A DNA stretch of 64,000 nt from Croceitalea rosinachiae (GCF_031846445.1 NZ_JAVRHR010000002.1:372001-436000), one strand, 5' to 3'; shown: positions 17,966-27,290, numbered from the stretch's first letter. Notes: generated from the sequence alone by a model not told the origin. A program made the numbers and translations.

Positions 17966-17993
17966 ATTTTCATTTTGATAAATAATACTCAGC

Positions 17994-18917
17994 TTATTGC
18001 TTAAAATATTCTTTTTTATAATGTTGCCCTAATTCTTGTGTAAGCAATAAAATTTCCGGTTTGTCTTTACGCAAGCCAATGGTCCAATTTTCAAATATTT
18101 CCCATTCATCAGTTACGAAAATAGGGTCTCCATAATGGGCTGTTAGTTTTTTTCTTAGCCGATCCTCTTCTCCTTTTCCAGTCAATATCCAAACGGTATT
18201 TAGTTTGCCATCTCCGAATCTTGCTTCAATTTTTCTTGGAAATCCGGCGTATTCGACTCCGAAACAATTTAATTGTAGTTGCGCGTTTGGGTCAGAACCA
18301 TCTAGTTTTTCTTCTTTAATTATGGTACTATTAGCCTCTATAAGAGGTCGGAGCTGCTCTAAATCAGCACCCATTTTGAGGAAATTTGGAATTTCAATAG
18401 TAGTCTTGTAAATGGCACTTATAGAACCGTCACCATCGACATAAGGGTTCTGCCAAGCAAATAAGTTGGTATGGGCGGCTTCTTTGGTTATATATCTTAC
18501 CAAATCATTTTTTGGATTACTAAAGAGGTTGTCTTTTCTATAGACATCAAAATCAAGATATGTGATAGCAGTATCTTTTCTTTTACTAACTAGGGTATTG
18601 GTAGCATTACCTTGAACCTGAACATAGTGCAATTGGTCATCAGCAAAAGTAAAAACCACGTTTGCCAATAGGCCATTTATGGTTTTCAAGTTGGTACATA
18701 GTAAATGTTCTTCTCGGTCTGAGGATAATGGAAAAATGGGTTCTTCTATAGCTATTAAAGAATGGGATAGTACTTTGTCACTAAGCTTTTCTTTTACAGT
18801 AGAAAGTGATTCATATAAATGAATATCGTTAAAAAGTAGCTCGCTTTGAGAAAAAATACTAGTAGAAAAGGCAATACTACAGACAAGCAATATTACCTTT
18901 TTTCGAATTGATTTCAT
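17994..18917 (-). CDS. Exported protein of unknown function
   Basis: I do not recognise this 307-residue protein. It has a Sec signal peptide (MKSIRKKVILLVCSIAFSTSIFS) with a probable cleavage after SIFSQ; no lipobox. The mature part is acidic, mixed alpha/beta in appearance, with several FxxWxI/Gxxx segments, for example near the C-terminus (DEWEIFENWTIGLRKD). No catalytic motif or repeat is evident. It stands alone between the X-Pro peptidase and the split nucleotidase genes, all on the same strand. It may be periplasmic. Confidence 0.7.
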   Translation of the reverse strand: MKSIRKKVILLVCSIAFSTSIFSQSELLFNDIHLYESLSTVKEKLSDKVLSHSLIAIEEPIFPLSSDREEHLLCTNLKTINGLLANVVFTFADDQLHYVQVQGNATNTLVSKRKDTAITYLDFDVYRKDNLFSNPKNDLVRYITKEAAHTNLFAWQNPYVDGDGSISAIYKTTIEIPNFLKMGADLEQLRPLIEANSTIIKEEKLDGSDPNAQLQLNCFGVEYAGFPRKIEARFGDGKLNTVWILTGKGEEDRLRKKLTAHYGDPIFVTDEWEIFENWTIGLRKDKPEILLLTQELGQHYKKEYFKQ

Positions 18918-19002
18918 TTGATTGATGTTAATATGGTAAAGATGATATTTTTATGAAATTGTTACATCAACTAGAAATAAAAATATAAATCTCTGTAATT
19001 TG

Positions 19003-19920
19003 TTATACAGAAATACTAATTCCATTCGCAGTAACTGACTTCGTTTCATCAAAATAGAAATCAATACGGCCTAAATTTAGTCCATAACAACCAACTTGAT
19101 TGACTAAAACGGGCATTCCTATAGTGTTTGAAATAACATCCGGTTTGTCTAAAAAAGTATGGGTATGCCCACCAATAATTAGGTTCGTATATGCGGTTCT
19201 AGCGGCTAAACGAACATCATCAGGTCGATTAGGGTTACCCTCATAATCATACCCTAAATGAGATAGACAAACAATAATGTCGCATTTTTCTTTTTCTTTC
19301 AAAATTCGTTCTGCGTCCAATGCTACATTATATGGGTCCTCATATTTAGTTTCTTTATATAGTTTTTTTGTCACCAATCCGTCCAATGAAATGCCTAATC
19401 CATAAACGCCTATTTTAATGTTATCAATCAAATAGGTCTGATAAGGTTTAACAAACCCATCCATAACCGTATTGGAAAAGTCATAGTTTGCAGAAATCAG
19501 CTCAAACTTAGCATGGGGCATCTGAGCTAAAAGCCCATCAATGCCATTATCAAAATCATGGTTGCCTATCGTTGCAGCATCATAGTTGAGCATGCTCATC
19601 AACTTGAATTCCAGTTCGCCTCCATAAAAGTTGAAATAGGGAGTACCCTGAAAAATGTCTCCAGCGTCAAACAAAAGGGTATTTGGGTTTTCAGTTCTAA
19701 TTTCTTGCACCAGGGTGGCTCGACGTGCTAATCCGCCCAAATTGGCATAACGAGAATGATCACTAGGGAAAGGATCAATATGACTATGCACATCATTGGT
19801 ATGTAGAATAGTGATGTGTTTTTTGCCTACTTTTTTACAAGAGTTTAGAGTTGTTAACCCTCCTAGTCCTAAAAAAGTGCCAGTAGCGGTAGTCTTTTTA
19901 AGAAATGAACGTCTTTGCAT
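19003..19920 (-). CDS. 5'-nucleotidase metallophosphatase half, Tat-type lipoprotein
   Basis: The N-terminal catalytic half of a UshA/5'-nucleotidase, encoded separately. The signal has a twin-arginine motif (RRSFLKK) followed by a lipobox-like LNSC (Cys28). The metallophosphatase motifs are complete: HTNDVHSH, FDAGDIFQG, GNHDFDNG, LSHLGYD and GGHTHTFL. At 305 residues it ends after the phosphatase domain and lacks the substrate-binding C-terminal domain. That domain is encoded by the gene immediately upstream, one base away. The pair probably hydrolyses nucleotides or related phosphoesters in the periplasm. Confidence 0.9.
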   Translation of the reverse strand: MQRRSFLKKTTATGTFLGLGGLTTLNSCKKVGKKHITILHTNDVHSHIDPFPSDHSRYANLGGLARRATLVQEIRTENPNTLLFDAGDIFQGTPYFNFYGGELEFKLMSMLNYDAATIGNHDFDNGIDGLLAQMPHAKFELISANYDFSNTVMDGFVKPYQTYLIDNIKIGVYGLGISLDGLVTKKLYKETKYEDPYNVALDAERILKEKEKCDIIVCLSHLGYDYEGNPNRPDDVRLAARTAYTNLIIGGHTHTFLDKPDVISNTIGMPVLVNQVGCYGLNLGRIDFYFDETKSVTANGISISV

Positions 19921-19921
19921 A

Positions 19922-20686
19922 TTAGTTCAATTGAATGAAACGGTTATCAACGGTTGAAGTGATGGTATCCATCTTCTTGAAATAGTCTATGATGGCATTA
20001 CGGACTAAATAATCCGTATTGGTAACAGAAGTACGACTTTTAAAAAAGCCCATTTCATCTCCGCCTTGAATCAAGTAATCATTACTCGCCACATAGTAAG
20101 TTTTGTTTTCATCAAAAGGCTGACCATTAATCATGATTTTGGTATAATTACCAGCTTCGTCCAAAACCAGTTCCATATTCGAAATTGGGTGTGCTCTGCC
20201 AGATTTAGCTAAAAATGTAAGTAAATCGCGAACTGCATTTCCATCCATTTCTACCACAACAATATAGTTTTCAAATGGCATTACCTGATATGCAGTTCTG
20301 GCATTTACGCTGCCTTTTGAAACAATAGCTCTGATACCCCCATGGTTCAAGACCACAAAATCGATAGACTTCCCTTTTCTTGATTCAAAAATGGGGTTGG
20401 CTTGTTCAAGAACTAAATCAGCCAAAAAGTTACCTGCAGAAGTATTTAATTGCCCATCATCTTTTACTAAATCGCTAGAAACATAAGCTAGGGTACTATC
20501 TAAGATTGTGTTAATCCTTTCTCGATAAGGGGTTATAAAAGTTTTAATAGAATCTGAACCTTCAATTTGTAGGTCAACGGAAATCTTCTTTGCCTCTATC
20601 TTATTGGGGATTTGAAGGCTATCCGCACAGCTTACAAAGAAATAGATTGTTATAAATATAACAAAGTGTTTTATTTTTAAAAACAT
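19922..20686 (-). CDS. 5'-nucleotidase C-terminal domain lipoprotein
   Basis: The substrate-recognition half of a 5'-nucleotidase as a 254-residue protein. It has a Sec lipoprotein signal (IYFFVSC, Cys20) and the family motifs GNFLADLVLEQ, LNHGGIRA and YYVASNDYLIQGGDEM. It contains no metal-binding phosphatase motifs. Its stop is one base from the start of the metallophosphatase gene, so both halves should be made together. Upstream it is divergent from the DUF6913 gene; a near-match TATACTTG at 20715-20722 could be its -7 element. Confidence 0.9.
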   Translation of the reverse strand: MFLKIKHFVIFITIYFFVSCADSLQIPNKIEAKKISVDLQIEGSDSIKTFITPYRERINTILDSTLAYVSSDLVKDDGQLNTSAGNFLADLVLEQANPIFESRKGKSIDFVVLNHGGIRAIVSKGSVNARTAYQVMPFENYIVVVEMDGNAVRDLLTFLAKSGRAHPISNMELVLDEAGNYTKIMINGQPFDENKTYYVASNDYLIQGGDEMGFFKSRTSVTNTDYLVRNAIIDYFKKMDTITSTVDNRFIQLN

Positions 20687-20705
20687 AAACCGTTTTATCT
20701 TCGTA

Positions 20706-20735
20706 TTTGGAAAGCAAGTATATTAATTACATTTG
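20706..20735 (+). promoter_or_regulatory. Promoter TTTG-N18-TACATTTG
   Basis: TTTG at 20706-20709 and TACATTTG at 20728-20735, 18 bases apart. Transcription would begin near 20741. This places an upstream in-frame ATG at 20707 outside the transcript and supports 20755 as the start of the next gene. Confidence 0.7.
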
Positions 20736-20754
20736 TAAAAATGCATATTTACAG

Positions 20755-21291
20755 ATGATATTAAGAGCAATTCAAGATAAATTTAAAGTAAAGTCAAGTC
20801 TTAAATACTTAGAAGATGAGCTGTTAAAATCTAAAATACCGACAAATCGAGGAAATGGTATAAAAGCTATTGCATGTATTGTTGATATGGATAATTTTCC
20901 TAATGCGGAGCAATTTAATGAACTTCGAAAGGATTTTTCCTTAGCACCAAATGCAATTCAAATTATTGGCTACAAGAGGGGACATGATAAAAACAATCCC
21001 TTTTCTATACAATTTTTCACAGATAAAGATTTGGGTTGGAATGGATCTATAGAAAACAGTCATGTATCTGAATTTGTAAGTAGAGAGTATGATGTACTTA
21101 TCAATTATTACAATGAAGATAGATTGATGCTCAAATTACTATCGGCTAAAGTCCATTCTCGATTGCGAGTAGGTTTTGTAGGCGTAGATGATAAAATAAA
21201 TGATTTGATGTTCAGTACCGATTTGAAAGACTTTAGCATGTTTAGAAGTGAATTGAAGAAGTATTTAAGAGTATTAAAAGAATTAGAATAA
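20755..21291 (+). CDS. DUF6913 family protein
   Basis: A 178-residue cytoplasmic protein of a Bacteroidota-specific unknown family, found next to dapA. The start at 20755 (MILRAIQDKFK) is chosen over 20707 because the promoter -7 element lies at 20728-20735, downstream of the earlier ATG. Distinct blocks include IACIVDMDNFPNAEQFNELRK, IIGYKRG and YDVLINYYNEDRLMLKLLSAKV. No catalytic motif is recognised. Its TAA overlaps the ATG of dapA by one base, so it is coupled to dapA and might act in the same cell-envelope context; that is inference. Confidence 0.8.
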   Translation: MILRAIQDKFKVKSSLKYLEDELLKSKIPTNRGNGIKAIACIVDMDNFPNAEQFNELRKDFSLAPNAIQIIGYKRGHDKNNPFSIQFFTDKDLGWNGSIENSHVSEFVSREYDVLINYYNEDRLMLKLLSAKVHSRLRVGFVGVDDKINDLMFSTDLKDFSMFRSELKKYLRVLKELE

Positions 21292-22181
21292 TGGAACAGA
21301 TTTTGGGAACAGGAGTAGCCTTAGTAACACCTTTCGATAAAGGTGGAGATATTGATGTTAAAGCTTTGGAACGAATCGTTGAATACCAAATTGCTAATGG
21401 AATCGACTATTTAGTTGCTTTAGGTACTACGGCAGAATCTGTTACTTTAACAAAGCAAGAAAAGCAATTGGTGATGAAGACCATTTCTTTAGCTAATGCC
21501 GGTCGTTTACCGTTGGTGGTTGGCATAGGAGGTAACAACACCTTCGCTTTAGTCGAAGAATTACAAAAAACGGACTTTATGGATTATGAAGCTATTTTGT
21601 CGGTTTCTCCGGCTTATAGCAAACCCACTCAAGAAGGTATTTACCAACATTTTAAAGCCCTTTCTGAAGCTTCGTCATTGCCAATAATTCTCTATAACGT
21701 GCCCTCTAGAACAGGAATGAATATGCTGCCAAAAACAACTTTGCGTTTGGCTAATGATTTTGTAAATATAGTTGCCATCAAAGAAGCCTCTGCTGATATG
21801 TTACAACTTGATGAAATCGTACAAAACAAACCCAAAGATTTTCATTTGATTTCTGGAGATGACTTTACGGCATTAGCTACTGTCTTGGCCGGTGGTTCAG
21901 GAGTTATTTCGGTATTAGGTCAGGGTTTGCCACGTCAATTTTCTGATATGATTTCATTAGGTTTACAAGGTGATTCCGAACCAGCTTATGAAATACACCA
22001 ATCTTTGTTGAACGGAATGCACCTAATCTTTGAAGAGGGAAATCCAGCAGGTATTAAATCAGTTTTCGAACATTTAGGAATATGTAATGGAGAAGTTAGA
22101 CTACCACTGGTGAAAGCTACTGCACACTTAAAACGTAAAATAGGAACTTTTTTGAACTCACAAAGACCTGTGAGCGCCTAA
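21291..22181 (+). CDS. dapA: 4-hydroxy-tetrahydrodipicolinate synthase DapA
   Basis: Condenses pyruvate with aspartate semialdehyde, the committed step to diaminopimelate and lysine. It is a TIM-barrel aldolase of 296 residues. Key residues are visible: Lys164 (Schiff base, in VAIKEAS), Tyr135 (IILYNVPSRTG), and GTTAES near residues 45-50 for pyruvate binding. It is translationally coupled to the DUF6913 gene by a TAATG junction. The gene for the last enzyme of the branch, dapF, is at the left end of the window. Confidence 0.96.
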   Translation: MEQILGTGVALVTPFDKGGDIDVKALERIVEYQIANGIDYLVALGTTAESVTLTKQEKQLVMKTISLANAGRLPLVVGIGGNNTFALVEELQKTDFMDYEAILSVSPAYSKPTQEGIYQHFKALSEASSLPIILYNVPSRTGMNMLPKTTLRLANDFVNIVAIKEASADMLQLDEIVQNKPKDFHLISGDDFTALATVLAGGSGVISVLGQGLPRQFSDMISLGLQGDSEPAYEIHQSLLNGMHLIFEEGNPAGIKSVFEHLGICNGEVRLPLVKATAHLKRKIGTFLNSQRPVSA

Positions 22182-22250
22182 ATGCGTTAAATTTTGCCCA
22201 AAAGGATTGTTTATGGTGCTTAGCTGAGGTAATTTTATTTCTGGTAATAA

Positions 22251-22281
22251 TTTTGAAATCCATTGATAATCACTAATTTTG
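22251..22281 (+). promoter_or_regulatory. Promoter TTTTG-N18-TAATTTTG of bamD
   Basis: TTTTG at 22251-22255 and TAATTTTG at 22274-22281. Transcription should start near 22287, so an ATG at 22286 would be at the 5' end of the mRNA. The ATG at 22298 is the more likely start. Confidence 0.7.
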
Positions 22282-22297
22282 CAGGATGTTTTTGAAA

Positions 22298-23122
22298 ATG
22301 AGGTCTGTTTTAACCATAACTATATTCTCCCTTTTCTTATTGGTTTCATGTAATGAGTACCAAAAAGCACTTAAAAATGAAGATGTTAAGACGAAGTATG
22401 ATTTAGCTGAGAAATATTATAAAGAAGGTGATTATAAACGTGCCAAGCGCTTATTTGAGCAAATAGCGCCAAAATACGTTGGTAAACCACAAGGGGAAAG
22501 AGTAATGTTCTTTTTTGCAGATTCGTATTTTAAATCAGGAGATTATTACTTATCCGGTTATCAGTTTGAGCGCTTTATCAAATCCTATCCTCAAAGTGAT
22601 AAATTACAAGAGGCGGTTTATTTAGGCGCCAAAAGTTATTATGAGTTGTCCCCAAAATATTCGCTCGACCAAACGGATACCGATAAAGCTTTGAGTAAGT
22701 TGCAGACATTTATAAATACGTACCCAGAATCAGAATTTTTTGAAGATGCCAATACGATGGCTCAAGAGTTGACAATAAAAAAACAAAAGAAAGAAATTGA
22801 AATTGCAAAACAGTTTGATAAATTGGGTGAGTTTAATTTCCCTATTTTAGTTTCTGCAATAGCAGCTCTAGATAATTTTATTTCTGACAACCCAGGTTCT
22901 GTATATAGAGAAGACGCTTTTTATTACCGTCTTAAGGCGGCAATCAACTTAGCTGAAAACAGTATCCAACAGCGTCAACCTGAGCGTTATGAAGAGGCGA
23001 AGACCTATTATGAGGCGTTAATGAAGTCTTATCCTGAAACTAAGTTTGCCAAGAAGGCAGAAAATTTCAACGATAAAATAGTAAAAGAACTTAATAAGGT
23101 TGAAGAAACCTTATCAAAATAA
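22298..23122 (+). CDS. bamD: Outer membrane assembly lipoprotein BamD
   Basis: Periplasmic-face lipoprotein of the BAM complex that inserts beta-barrel proteins. The start MRSVLTITIF gives a clean signal ending in LLVSC. An ATG four codons earlier (22286) is disfavoured because the promoter lies directly against it. The mature part consists of TPR-like helical repeats, for example YYKEGDYKRAKRLFEQI and YFKSGDYYLSGYQFERFIKSYPQS, as in BamD/YfiO. The 274-residue length is normal for Bacteroidota. It leads the run rpoZ-coaBC-DUF4835, a common flavobacterial order. Confidence 0.93.
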   Translation: MRSVLTITIFSLFLLVSCNEYQKALKNEDVKTKYDLAEKYYKEGDYKRAKRLFEQIAPKYVGKPQGERVMFFFADSYFKSGDYYLSGYQFERFIKSYPQSDKLQEAVYLGAKSYYELSPKYSLDQTDTDKALSKLQTFINTYPESEFFEDANTMAQELTIKKQKKEIEIAKQFDKLGEFNFPILVSAIAALDNFISDNPGSVYREDAFYYRLKAAINLAENSIQQRQPERYEEAKTYYEALMKSYPETKFAKKAENFNDKIVKELNKVEETLSK

Positions 23123-23140
23123 TTATAGTAATCTACGAAT

Positions 23141-23467
23141 ATGAATGATTTAAAGAATACAAAAGCTTCCGTTTCAACAGTTACTCACAATAAAAATGAG
23201 TTTGATGAAAAGACGGACAATATTTATGAGGCAATTTCTATAGCATCAAAAAGAGCTATTCAAATCAATTCTGAAATCAAAAAAGAATTGTTGGAAAAAC
23301 TAGAAGAGTTTGCTACATATAGTGATAGCTTAGAAGAGGTTTTTGAAAACAAAGAACAAATTGAAGTTTCTAAGTTTTATGAAAAACTTCCAAAGCCCCA
23401 TGCACTTGCGGTACATGAGTGGTTGGAAGATAAAATTTATTATAGAAATACAGAGAAAGACGATTAA
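23141..23467 (+). CDS. rpoZ: RNA polymerase omega subunit, Bacteroidota type
   Basis: A 108-residue protein matching the divergent omega subunit of Bacteroidota. The conserved part is DNIYEAISIASKRAIQINSE, equivalent to the omega helix that holds the beta-prime C-terminus. The C-terminal extension (YSDSLEEVFENKEQIEVSKFYEKLPKP, in part) is lineage-typical. It stabilises core polymerase. The position between bamD and coaBC is conserved; the stop codon is immediately followed by the coaBC ATG. Confidence 0.88.
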   Translation: MNDLKNTKASVSTVTHNKNEFDEKTDNIYEAISIASKRAIQINSEIKKELLEKLEEFATYSDSLEEVFENKEQIEVSKFYEKLPKPHALAVHEWLEDKIYYRNTEKDD

Positions 23468-24676
23468 ATGCTTAGCGGAAAAAATATCCTTTTGGCGATT
23501 ACAGGGGGTATTGCTGCATATAAAACAAGCTTTCTTGTTCGTTTACTTATAAAAGCTGGTGCCGAGGTCAAAATAGTAATGACTCAAAGTGCCAGCTCTT
23601 TTATTACCCCACTAACACTTTCTACACTATCAAAGAATCCGGTTTTGATGGATTTTGTGAATGAAGAAGACGGAAGCATTTCTTGGAATAATCATGTTGA
23701 TTTAGGTTTTTGGGCAGACATAATGCTTATCGCTCCAGCAACAGCGAATACGCTGTCTAAAATGGCCAACGGTACTTGCGATAATCTTTTGTTGGCGACC
23801 TACCTTTCCGCTAAATGTAAAGTGTATTTCGCTCCGGCGATGGATTTGGATATGTACAAGCACCCTTCCACTAAAAACTCTTTTGAAAAATTAGAAGCCT
23901 TTGGTAATATTATGATTCCCGCTGAATCAGGAGAACTGGCAAGTGGTTTGAATGGAGAGGGCAGAATGGCAGAACCAGAGAATATTGTAACGTTTCTTGA
24001 AAATCATCTAAAAACAGGACTTCCTCTTTTAGAAAAGAAAGTCATGATAACGGCCGGTCCAACCCATGAGGCCATTGATCCCGTTCGTTTTTTAGGGAAT
24101 AGGTCTACTGGTGCAATGGGTTTTGAATTGGCAAAAAGTGCAGCTAGTTTGGGTGCTAAAGTTGTTTTAATTTCTGGACCGACTAGCTTATCCGTCAGTC
24201 ATGGTGGAATTGAATTAATTCGTGTGACAAGCGCACAAGAAATGTTTGATGTAGCACATAAGCATTTTCCTTTAATGGATTACATAGTATGCGCAGCGGC
24301 AGTTGCAGACTATCGACCTAGAGTCGTAGCTGAGCAAAAGATCAAGAAAAAGATAGAAGATGGTTTTTCTTTGCAGTTGGAGCGTACTAAAGATATTCTG
24401 AAATCAATGGGAGAATTGAAGAAAAACCAGTTTTTAGTTGGTTTTGCTTTAGAGACGGAAAACGAGTTGGAGAATGCCAAAATCAAGTTGAAAAAAAAGA
24501 ATCTAGATGCCATTGTTTTAAATTCTTTACAAGATACCGGTGCTGGTTTTGGTGGTAGTACCAATAAAGTCACTTTTATAGATAAGAATTTGAATGTAAA
24601 AGCGTTTGATTTAAAGACAAAGCCTGAGGTCGCATTAGACATTTGGCAAGAAATTATCTCACATAGCAATGCATAA
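23468..24676 (+). CDS. coaBC: Bifunctional phosphopantothenoylcysteine decarboxylase/synthetase CoaBC
   Basis: Makes 4'-phosphopantetheine in two steps: cysteine addition (CoaB) and decarboxylation (CoaC). The N-terminal flavoprotein domain starts MLSGKNILLAITGGIAAYK and includes the APAMDLDMY region; the C-terminal synthetase starts near KKVMITAGPTHEAIDPVRFLGN with the STGAMG loop. It is complete at 402 residues. It begins directly at the rpoZ stop and overlaps the next gene by eight bases. The final CoA gene, coaE, is 5.5 kb downstream. Confidence 0.96.
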   Translation: MLSGKNILLAITGGIAAYKTSFLVRLLIKAGAEVKIVMTQSASSFITPLTLSTLSKNPVLMDFVNEEDGSISWNNHVDLGFWADIMLIAPATANTLSKMANGTCDNLLLATYLSAKCKVYFAPAMDLDMYKHPSTKNSFEKLEAFGNIMIPAESGELASGLNGEGRMAEPENIVTFLENHLKTGLPLLEKKVMITAGPTHEAIDPVRFLGNRSTGAMGFELAKSAASLGAKVVLISGPTSLSVSHGGIELIRVTSAQEMFDVAHKHFPLMDYIVCAAAVADYRPRVVAEQKIKKKIEDGFSLQLERTKDILKSMGELKKNQFLVGFALETENELENAKIKLKKKNLDAIVLNSLQDTGAGFGGSTNKVTFIDKNLNVKAFDLKTKPEVALDIWQEIISHSNA

Positions 24677-25562
24677 GCTTTTTACGGTTTTCTTTTTAGT
24701 TCTGTTTTCGTTTGCAGCAAGCTCGCAAGAATTAAATGCTGTTATTACTGTAAATTCTGACCAAGTAGGGCAGACCAACCAACAAATATTCAAGACTTTA
24801 GAACGTTCATTAAATGATTTTGTTAATAAGAACAAATGGACAAATCGTGTTTATAAAGAAAATGAGCGTTTAAATGCTAGAATGTTCATAACTATTACTC
24901 AGTATGAATCAGACCGTTTTCAAGCCAATATTCAATTGCAATCTTCAAGACCGGTTTTTAATACTACCTATGAAACACCTGTTTTCAATTATAAAGACAA
25001 CGCATTTGATTTTCAATATCAAGAATTTGAGCCTTTAGTATATAATCCAAATTCTTTTGATTCAAATTTGGTGGGTGTAATATCTTATTATGTCTATGTA
25101 ATGCTTGGTCTTGACGCTGATACATTTACTTTAAAAGGCGGCGATGATTACTACAGAATTGCTCAAAATATTGTCACTCAAGCGCAAGGAACAAATTTTG
25201 GTGGCTGGAGCCAATCAGCTACAGAAAATAGAACCCGTTTTGATATTGTTGACGATTTACTCTCAAACACTTTTCGAGAGTATCGTATAGCCATGTATAA
25301 TTATCACCGAAAAGGAATGGATATACTAGGTGATAATAATAGTACGGGTAAACAGGTGATTGCAGGTAGTATTCGACTATTTGAAACTCTTATTAAGAGA
25401 CGTCCAAATGCGTTTTTGATTCAAACATTCTTTGACGCCAAGTCAGAAGAAATCCAGAATATCTTTTCTGATGGCCCTAAGGTCGATATTGTCAAACTGA
25501 AAGAAAGTTTGAATAGGGTTGCCCCTTTTTACTCCAGCACTTGGAATGATATAAAGTATTGA
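24669..25562 (+). CDS. DUF4835 family exported protein
   Basis: A 297-residue protein with a Sec signal (MHKLFTVFFLVLFSFAASSQE). It matches the Bacteroidota-specific DUF4835 family, always near coaBC and recN in my recollection. Recognisable blocks are LNAVITVNSDQVGQTNQQIF near the N-terminus, YYVYVMLGLDADTF in the middle and FGGWSQ. It is probably periplasmic and envelope-associated; the biochemical role is not known to me. It overlaps coaBC by eight bases, so its translation is coupled to a CoA enzyme with no obvious functional link. Confidence 0.87.
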   Translation: MHKLFTVFFLVLFSFAASSQELNAVITVNSDQVGQTNQQIFKTLERSLNDFVNKNKWTNRVYKENERLNARMFITITQYESDRFQANIQLQSSRPVFNTTYETPVFNYKDNAFDFQYQEFEPLVYNPNSFDSNLVGVISYYVYVMLGLDADTFTLKGGDDYYRIAQNIVTQAQGTNFGGWSQSATENRTRFDIVDDLLSNTFREYRIAMYNYHRKGMDILGDNNSTGKQVIAGSIRLFETLIKRRPNAFLIQTFFDAKSEEIQNIFSDGPKVDIVKLKESLNRVAPFYSSTWNDIKY

Positions 25563-25590
25563 TTTTTTATACTCATATCACATATCTTTG
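25559..25590 (+). promoter_or_regulatory. Promoter TTG-N21-TATCTTTG of recN
   Basis: TTG at 25559-25561 and TATCTTTG at 25583-25590. The predicted mRNA start near 25596 leaves a leader of about 14 bases before the TTG start codon. Confidence 0.6.
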
Positions 25591-25609
25591 CTATTCAAAA
25601 TAATTAGCA

Positions 25610-27262
25610 TTGCTTACCCATCTTTCAATAAAAAATTATGCACTTATTGATGAACTAAAAGTTTCATTTAATAAAGGTTTTACTACAATTACAGGTGAAA
25701 CAGGTGCTGGTAAATCCATTCTTCTAGGCGGACTTTCTCTAGTTTTAGGAAAAAGGGCTGATTTATCTTCTCTTAAAAACAAAGAAGAAAAGTGTATAAT
25801 TGAGGCGGAGTTTTCCATTTCGAATTATGGGCTAAAACCTTATTTTTCGGATAATGATTTGGATTATGAAAGTTTGACGATACTACGAAGAGAAATTTTA
25901 CCTAGTGGTAAATCTAGAGCTTTTATTAATGATACTCCGGTTACTCTTGATATATTATCCGGTCTAGGTGAGCAGTTGGTCGATATCCATTCACAACATC
26001 AAACTCTAAAACTAACTGAAAATGATTTTCAATTTAGGGTAATAGATGCGTTAGCGGAAAACAAAAGTTTACTACATAAATATACTTCAGGTTTAAATGA
26101 CTTAAAAGAGCTAGAAAGAGAACTTCTTCAACTTCAAGAATTTCAAGCGAATGCAACAAAAGAGTTAGATTATAATAGTTTTTTACTTCAAGAATTGAAA
26201 GCAGCTCCTTTAGGAGACAATATCCATTCAATATTGGAACAAGAGTATGAACAACTTTCTAATGTAGAAAATATTATGGATTTGTTATCACAAGCCAATC
26301 AGGCGTTGAGTGATGAACAAGTTGGTTTGTTGAATAGTGCTTCAATCTTACAGCAGTCTGCTCAAAGATTGAGTGGGTACGGTAATCAATATCTTTCTTT
26401 AAATGAGCGTGTACAATCAATTGCTATTGAATTAACAGATATAGCATCAGAATTAGAAAAATTAGAGGATGATGTCGAGGCGAATCCAAATCGTTTAGAA
26501 GAAGTCAATGGGCAATTACAATTATTACATAGCTTGTTTAAAAAACATCAAGTCAACTCCGTTCAAGATTTAAAAGAATTAAAAGATTCCTTGACTGAAA
26601 GAGTTGATGCTTCGATTAATATAAATTCTAAAATTAAAGATAAAGAAGCTTCTATTGATACTATTAAATTGAGATTAGATAAGCAGGCTCTAGAAATCGG
26701 AAAAAAAAGAAATTTGATTGTGCCAAAGCTTAAGAACATGTTGGAGCAAAACCTTAATGATTTGGGTATGTCTTCTGCAAGTTTTAAAATTGAAATAAAT
26801 CCTATAGAGAATTTTAATTCTAATGGTAAAGATGACCTAGCCTTTTTATTTTCGGCAAACAAGGGTTCTGATTATGGTGAACTTAAGAAAGTAGCTTCAG
26901 GTGGTGAACTTTCTCGGATTATGCTTACCATAAAATCAATTTTGGCCAACTATGAGCAATTACCTACTTTAATGTTTGATGAAATTGATACTGGGGTTTC
27001 TGGAGAAATATCCTCTAAAATGGGCGATATCATGAAAAAAATGGGAAGTTCAATGCAAGTTTTTTCTATTACCCATTTGCCACAAGTTGCCTCTAAGGGC
27101 GAAGAACAATTTAAAGTATTCAAAGAAGAGTTTGGAGTATCCACTAGAACTGATATGCGCAAGTTAACAGATGATGAAAGAATAAGTGAACTTGCCGAGA
27201 TGCTGGGTGGTAAAACGCTATCTGAATCGGCATTGGCGCATGCAAGACAGTTATTACAATGA
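25610..27262 (+). CDS. recN: DNA repair ATPase RecN
   Basis: SMC-like protein that gathers broken DNA ends for recombination. The 550-residue protein starts MLTHLSIKNYALID, read from a TTG codon at 25610. It has Walker A GETGAGKS (29-36), two coiled-coil stretches across the middle (about 155-370), the LASGGELSRIML-type signature (here VASGGELSRIML), and Walker B LMFDEIDTGVSG. Domain order and length are standard. A promoter lies directly upstream, so it can be expressed apart from coaBC. Confidence 0.95.
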   Translation: MLTHLSIKNYALIDELKVSFNKGFTTITGETGAGKSILLGGLSLVLGKRADLSSLKNKEEKCIIEAEFSISNYGLKPYFSDNDLDYESLTILRREILPSGKSRAFINDTPVTLDILSGLGEQLVDIHSQHQTLKLTENDFQFRVIDALAENKSLLHKYTSGLNDLKELERELLQLQEFQANATKELDYNSFLLQELKAAPLGDNIHSILEQEYEQLSNVENIMDLLSQANQALSDEQVGLLNSASILQQSAQRLSGYGNQYLSLNERVQSIAIELTDIASELEKLEDDVEANPNRLEEVNGQLQLLHSLFKKHQVNSVQDLKELKDSLTERVDASININSKIKDKEASIDTIKLRLDKQALEIGKKRNLIVPKLKNMLEQNLNDLGMSSASFKIEINPIENFNSNGKDDLAFLFSANKGSDYGELKKVASGGELSRIMLTIKSILANYEQLPTLMFDEIDTGVSGEISSKMGDIMKKMGSSMQVFSITHLPQVASKGEEQFKVFKEEFGVSTRTDMRKLTDDERISELAEMLGGKTLSESALAHARQLLQ

Positions 27263-27282
27263 TATGGGTCACTATTTTTAAA

Positions 27283-27290
27283 TATCTTTG
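27283..27290 (+). promoter_or_regulatory. -7 promoter element TATCTTTG of fabI
   Basis: An exact TAnnTTTG match 24 bases before the fabI ATG. No TTG is seen at the expected -33 spacing. Confidence 0.5.

Noticed and set aside
17768..17993. Hidden small gene or RNA in the 226-base gap upstream of the X-Pro peptidase gene
   Set aside because: I see no start with a signal or conserved motif, and no paired consensus promoter.
20707..20754. N-terminal extension of the DUF6913 protein
   Set aside because: Its ATG lies inside the promoter, upstream of the predicted transcript start.
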